Below the pieces are notes generated by a model that was not told the origin of the DNA, searched no databases, and saw nothing but the letters and a program-made list of their open reading frames with translations. 64,000 bases of DNA from Franconibacter pulveris DSM 19144. Lineage in GTDB: Bacteria; Pseudomonadota; Gammaproteobacteria; Enterobacterales; Enterobacteriaceae. Location of the stretch: positions 1 to 64,000 of the forward strand of contig JHYZ01000021.1 of assembly GCA_000621185.1 (NCBI GenBank), read 5' to 3'. This document shows positions 57,453-64,000 of the stretch, piece after piece (the stretch's first letter is position 1; each line of letters begins with the position of its first letter). Made by a program: the position numbers and the translations under genes.

Positions 57453-57631
57453 GATAACTCTTCTTATTATTGCCTATTGCCGGGCGGGCAAGCATAACAA
57501 AACCACTCAGGGATCGCTAAGGTGATTATAACGGAAGCCATAATGGCATGCGGCCTGGATTCACGTTAATTTAACAAAACTACGGCGTGGCCGCCGCGAA
57601 CGCCGTATAATGGAGAGCTTAACCCGAGGGC

Positions 57632-59128
57632 ATGAATAACTGCATGAAATATCACGATCTACGCGACTTTCTTGCGCTGCTGGAGCAGCAGGGCGAACTT
57701 AAACGCATTTCGCTTCCCGTCGATCCCCACCTGGAGATGACTGAAATCGCCGACCGCACATTGCGCGCTGGCGGTCCCGCTTTGCTGTTCGAAAATCCGA
57801 AGGGTTACAGCATGCCGGTTCTGTGCAATCTCTTTGGCACGCCGAAGCGCGTAGCGATGGGCATGGGGCAGGAAGAGGTGTCGGCTTTGCGTGAAGTGGG
57901 CAAGCTGCTCGCTTTTTTGAAAGAGCCGGAGCCGCCGCGTGGATTTCGCGATCTGTTCGACAAGCTGCCGCAGTTTAAGCAGGTGCTTAACATGCCGACG
58001 AAACGGCTGCGCGGCGCGCCTTGCCAGCAGAAGGTCATTCAGGGTGATGATGTCGATCTGACGCGTATCCCCATCATGCAGTGCTGGCCCGAAGACGCAG
58101 CGCCGTTGATCACCTGGGGACTGACGGTTACGCGCGGCCCGCATAAAGAACGACAGAACCTCGGTATTTATCGTCAGCAGTTGATTGGCAAAAACAAGCT
58201 GATTATGCGCTGGCTCTCGCATCGCGGCGGCGCGCTTGATTTCCAGGAGTGGCAGGCGGCGCGCCCTGGCGAACGCTTCCCGGTTTCCGTGGCGCTGGGC
58301 GCCGATCCGGCGACCATCCTCGGCGCGGTGACGCCTGTGCCGGATACGCTTTCTGAATACGCTTTCGCCGGGCTGCTGCGCGGCACTAAAACCGAAGTGG
58401 TAAAATGTCTTTCTAACGATCTCGAAGTGCCTGCCAGCGCGGAAATCGTGCTGGAAGGCTATATTGAACCGGGTGAAATGGCGCCGGAAGGACCCTATGG
58501 CGATCACACCGGCTATTACAATGAGATAGACAACTTCCCGGTCTTTACCGTCACGCACATTACGCAGCGCGAAGACGCTATTTATCACTCCACCTATACC
58601 GGCCGTCCGCCAGACGAACCGGCGGTGCTGGGCGTGGCGCTGAACGAAGTGTTCGTACCGATCCTGCAAAAGCAGTTCCCGGAAATTGTCGATTTTTATC
58701 TGCCGCCGGAAGGGTGCTCTTATCGCCTTGCGGTAGTCACCATTAAGAAGCAGTACGCCGGACACGCCAAACGCGTCATGATGGGTGTCTGGTCATTCCT
58801 GCGGCAGTTCATGTATACCAAGTTTGTTATCGTCTGCGATGACGACGTGAACGCGCGTGACTGGAACGATGTTATCTGGGCTATCACGACGCGTATGGAT
58901 CCGGCGCGCGATACGGTAATGGTGGAAAACACGCCAATTGATTACCTGGATTTCGCATCGCCAGTTTCCGGCCTTGGCTCAAAAATGGGACTGGACGCCA
59001 CCAATAAATGGCCCGGCGAGACTCAGCGCGAGTGGGGCCGTCCCATTAAAAAAGATCCTGCGGTCACGGCGCGGATAGACGCTATCTGGAACGAGCTGGC
59101 CATTTTCAATGACGGTAAGGGCGCCTGA
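57632..59128 (+). CDS. ubiD: 4-hydroxy-3-polyprenylbenzoate decarboxylase UbiD
   Basis: UbiD decarboxylates the octaprenyl-hydroxybenzoate intermediate of ubiquinone using prenylated FMN from UbiX. The 498 residues are one longer than E. coli; family segments include [35 protein letters not shown] and the catalytic [13 protein letters not shown]. The start is either ATG 57632 (GAGGG is very close) or ATG 57644 ([13 protein letters not shown]); the first agrees better with the E. coli length. Confidence 0.95.
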   Translation: MNNCMKYHDLRDFLALLEQQGELKRISLPVDPHLEMTEIADRTLRAGGPALLFENPKGYSMPVLCNLFGTPKRVAMGMGQEEVSALREVGKLLAFLKEPEPPRGFRDLFDKLPQFKQVLNMPTKRLRGAPCQQKVIQGDDVDLTRIPIMQCWPEDAAPLITWGLTVTRGPHKERQNLGIYRQQLIGKNKLIMRWLSHRGGALDFQEWQAARPGERFPVSVALGADPATILGAVTPVPDTLSEYAFAGLLRGTKTEVVKCLSNDLEVPASAEIVLEGYIEPGEMAPEGPYGDHTGYYNEIDNFPVFTVTHITQREDAIYHSTYTGRPPDEPAVLGVALNEVFVPILQKQFPEIVDFYLPPEGCSYRLAVVTIKKQYAGHAKRVMMGVWSFLRQFMYTKFVIVCDDDVNARDWNDVIWAITTRMDPARDTVMVENTPIDYLDFASPVSGLGSKMGLDATNKWPGETQREWGRPIKKDPAVTARIDAIWNELAIFNDGKGA

Positions 59129-59174
59129 AGCGCCGCCGTCGCGGTTTGCCTTATTGACCCGACAGAGGGAACGC

Positions 59175-59876
59175 ATGACAATCTTAAGCTGTAAAGTGAC
59201 CTCGGTAGAAGCTATCACGGATACCGTGTATCGCGTTCGTTTAGTGCCTGAAGCGCCGTTTTCTTTTCGCGCGGGCCAGTACCTGATGGTTGTGATGGAC
59301 GAGCGGGATAAGCGTCCCTTCTCCATGGCCTCCACGCCCGATGAACACGCTTTTATTGAGCTGCATATCGGCGCCTCCGAGCTTAATCTCTACGCGATGG
59401 CGGTGATGGATCGCATCCTGAAAGAGCGTGAAATCGTAGTAGATATTCCTCACGGCGAAGCGTGGCTGCGCGACGAAGAAGATCGCCCCATGATCCTGAT
59501 TGCCGGCGGCACCGGTTTCTCCTACGTACGCTCAATTCTGCTGACCGCGCTGGCGCGCAACCCAAACCGCGATATCACGATTTACTGGGGCGGGCGCGAA
59601 GAGAAACACCTTTATGATTTGCCGGAGCTGGAAGCCCTGTCGGTGAACCATCCTAATCTTCGTGTGGAACCGGTAGTGGAACAGCCTGAAGAGGCGTGGC
59701 GCGGGCGCAGCGGCACTGTGCTGACGGCAGTTTTGCAGGATTTCGGTACGCTGGCGGAACATGACATTTATATCGCTGGCCGCTTCGAAATGGCGAAAAT
59801 CGCCCGCGATCTGTTCTGCAACGAGCGCAACGCGCGTGAAGATCGTCTGTTTGGCGACGCATTCGCGTTTATTTGA
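59175..59876 (+). CDS. fre: NAD(P)H-flavin reductase Fre
   Basis: Fre reduces free flavins with NAD(P)H, serving ferric reduction and ribonucleotide reductase activation. The 233 residues from ATG 59175 match E. coli. The flavin site is KRPFSMAS, the pyridine nucleotide site [17 protein letters not shown], and the C-terminus [11 protein letters not shown]. It follows ubiD by 46 bp. Confidence 0.96.
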   Translation: MTILSCKVTSVEAITDTVYRVRLVPEAPFSFRAGQYLMVVMDERDKRPFSMASTPDEHAFIELHIGASELNLYAMAVMDRILKEREIVVDIPHGEAWLRDEEDRPMILIAGGTGFSYVRSILLTALARNPNRDITIYWGGREEKHLYDLPELEALSVNHPNLRVEPVVEQPEEAWRGRSGTVLTAVLQDFGTLAEHDIYIAGRFEMAKIARDLFCNERNAREDRLFGDAFAFI

Positions 59877-59898
59877 TTACTTTTGCGCTTCACCCGGG

Positions 59899-59921
59899 CC
59901 CTCTCTTCTTGCGGGAGAGGG
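59899..59921. repeat. CCCTCTC/GAGAGGG palindrome after fre
   Basis: CCCTCTC (59899-59905) and GAGAGGG (59915-59921) pair around a 9-base loop. Such CCTCTCCC/GGGAGAGG hairpins recur between genes in several Enterobacteriaceae. Without a T-run it may protect the 3' end of fre mRNA or that of the convergent small gene. Confidence 0.5.
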
Positions 59922-59927
59922 TCTGCC

Positions 59928-60245
59928 TCAGCGGATAAACGTAAACAGCGGCTTATCTTCTTCCAGCAAGCACAACAGCATGACGCTCGGTTTTGTCGCG
60001 CTCCTCAGCGTGGCGGTTAACTGCGTGGCAATGTGCTGACGGCCAATCTTACGGTCGTACCGCTCTACCTGAACGCTATCCGGGACAATTTTTAACGCAT
60101 TAAGCGCCGTCAGCCCTTCTGGATTTTCTTTTAACTCTTTTTTTGCCTCGTCCAGACAGCGCTGCACCAGCGTCAGTTCGGTAGAGGCCATTTGTGCAAA
60201 AACAGGAAAAGCCAGAATGCAGAAGAGAAGCGAAAAGATTTTCAC
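59928..60245 (-). CDS. small exported protein of unknown function
   Basis: The 105-residue product from GTG 60245 has a clean signal peptide (MKIFSLLFCILAFPVFA, cleaved before QMAS). The mature part contains two cysteines (QRCLDEAKKEL and LLCLLEEDK) that could form a disulfide in the periplasm. AAGG is eight bases before the GTG. The frame is open 35 codons farther, but that part crosses the fadA terminator. It lies between fre and fadA, where E. coli has no gene. I do not recognise the family. Confidence 0.7.
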   Translation of the reverse strand: MKIFSLLFCILAFPVFAQMASTELTLVQRCLDEAKKELKENPEGLTALNALKIVPDSVQVERYDRKIGRQHIATQLTATLRSATKPSVMLLCLLEEDKPLFTFIR

Positions 60246-60310
60246 GATGCATACCTTTGTTAAGAGCCACGCCTTCCTGGCGAGAAAAGCAGCATAACAG
60301 GGAGAGTATA

Positions 60311-60339
60311 AAAGAAAAAACCCGCCCCTGACAGGCGGG
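60311..60339 (-). terminator. fadBA terminator
   Basis: On the minus strand CCCGCC and GGCGGG (60334-60339 and 60321-60326) form a 6-bp stem with a seven-base loop, followed by a run of T residues interrupted once by C. It is 30 bases past the fadA stop. Confidence 0.85.
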
Positions 60340-60368
60340 AAGAACGGCAACTAAACTCAGAAAATGAC

Positions 60369-63732
<3,364 letters not shown>

Positions 63733-63758
63733 GTCAGTCTCCTGAATCCAGCAAGGTG

Positions 63759-63775
63759 ATCTGGTCGTACCAGAT
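63759..63775. promoter_or_regulatory. FadR operator of fadBA
   Basis: ATCTGGTCGTACCAGAT is, read on the minus strand, ATCTGGTACGACCAGAT, which is the E. coli fadB FadR operator as I remember it. It is 27 bases before the fadB start codon. FadR represses here until acyl-CoA releases it. Confidence 0.85.
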
Positions 63776-63876
63776 GAAGCGGAGTGTGGAGTTGATGTTA
63801 ATGAAATGCAAATTTCTCTTTAAATATTTGCAAACTTGATCACGGATGGGGGAAACCCGTTTGTGCAGATAAGTTG

Positions 63877-63885
63877 TGCTAAGAT
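63877..63885 (+). promoter_or_regulatory. candidate extended -10 promoter of pepQ
   Basis: TGC-TAAGAT is an extended -10 element. It would start transcription near 63892, about 29 bases before pepQ. No convincing -35 was found. Confidence 0.4.
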
Positions 63886-63920
63886 GCCGGGGTTTAGGAC
63901 TAATAGGTGAAGGGTAAATT

Positions 63921-64000
63921 ATGGATTCGTTGGCTGCTCTTTATAAAAATCATCTGGCTACGTTACAGGAACGTACCCGTAATGTGCTGTCGCGCTTTAA
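63921..64000 (+). CDS. pepQ: Xaa-Pro dipeptidase PepQ (5' end only)
   Basis: The window ends 26 codons into this gene: [20 protein letters not shown] followed by NVLSRF, closely matching the start of E. coli PepQ ([20 protein letters not shown]). PepQ is a metallopeptidase of the pita-bread fold that hydrolyses X-Pro dipeptides. AAGGGTAAATT before the ATG is the ribosome site. It is divergent from fadBA, as in E. coli. Confidence 0.9.
   Translation, partial: [26 protein letters not shown]

Noticed and set aside
57659-58765. 368-codon minus-strand frame opposite ubiD
   Set aside because: Complement of a well-conserved ubiD. Arg/His-rich composition, no family resemblance.
59899-59921. CCCTCTC/GAGAGGG hairpin as the fre terminator
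   Set aside because: No T-run on either strand. Listed as a repeat instead.

Overview
The window is a core-chromosome segment of a member of the Enterobacteriaceae. Almost every gene has an E. coli counterpart of near-identical length, in the order of the E. coli region running from gppA through rho, the wec (enterobacterial common antigen) cluster, hemCDXY/cyaA, uvrD, metE, tat and fadBA to pepQ. The high-GC, GC3-rich genes and a few order differences from E. coli K-12 suggest a genus such as Cronobacter, Franconibacter or Enterobacter. This cannot be settled from the sequence alone. No phage, insertion sequence, CRISPR array or toxin-antitoxin system was seen.

Layout. 1-5 kb: gppA and rhlB (minus strand), then trxA and rho with its long leader. 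5-16 kb: the ECA operon wecA-wzzE-wecB-wecC-wecD-wecE-wzxE-wecF-wzyE-wecG, which lacks the rffG and rffH genes found between wecC and wecD in E. coli. 16-19 kb: yifK, the tRNA operon argX-hisR-leuT-proM, and the sRNA gene glmZ with a sigma54 promoter, three GlrR-type operators and an IHF-type site. 19-26 kb: hemYXDC (minus), divergent cyaA, then cyaY. 26-33 kb: lptM-dapF-yigA-xerC-yigB, uvrD (LexA box and an attenuator-like hairpin pair) and corA with a candidate leader peptide. 33-35 kb: a two-gene accessory operon coding for a membrane fatty-acid-desaturase-like enzyme and a PhnD-fold protein without a signal peptide. 35-48 kb: rarD, yigI, pldA, recQ, rhtC/rhtB, pldB, yigL, yigM, metR/metE, dlhH. 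48-60 kb: udp, rmuC, ubiE-ubiJ-ubiB, tatABC, tatD, a small glycine-zipper protein, rfaH, ubiD, fre. 60-64 kb: a small exported protein, fadBA (minus) with its FadR operator, and the start of pepQ.

How the parts work together. Several modules serve the cell envelope: ECA synthesis, phospholipid turnover (pldA, pldB), LPS elongation control (rfaH), LptM, Tat export, and GlmZ control of amino-sugar supply. Ubiquinone genes (ubiE, ubiJ, ubiB, ubiD) and heme genes form a respiration group. fadBA and the acyl-CoA thioesterase yigI handle fatty acids, with the uncharacterised desaturase operon nearby.

The main points for a second look are the desaturase/PhnD-like operon, the missing rffGH pair, the apparently untranslatable rho leader peptide, the mutually exclusive hairpins before uvrD, the complete GlrR/sigma54 control region of glmZ, a 107-bp palindromic element inserted in the metR-metE control region, and two small exported proteins of unknown function. 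Assignments rest on remembered family sequences and visible motifs; no database search was run.
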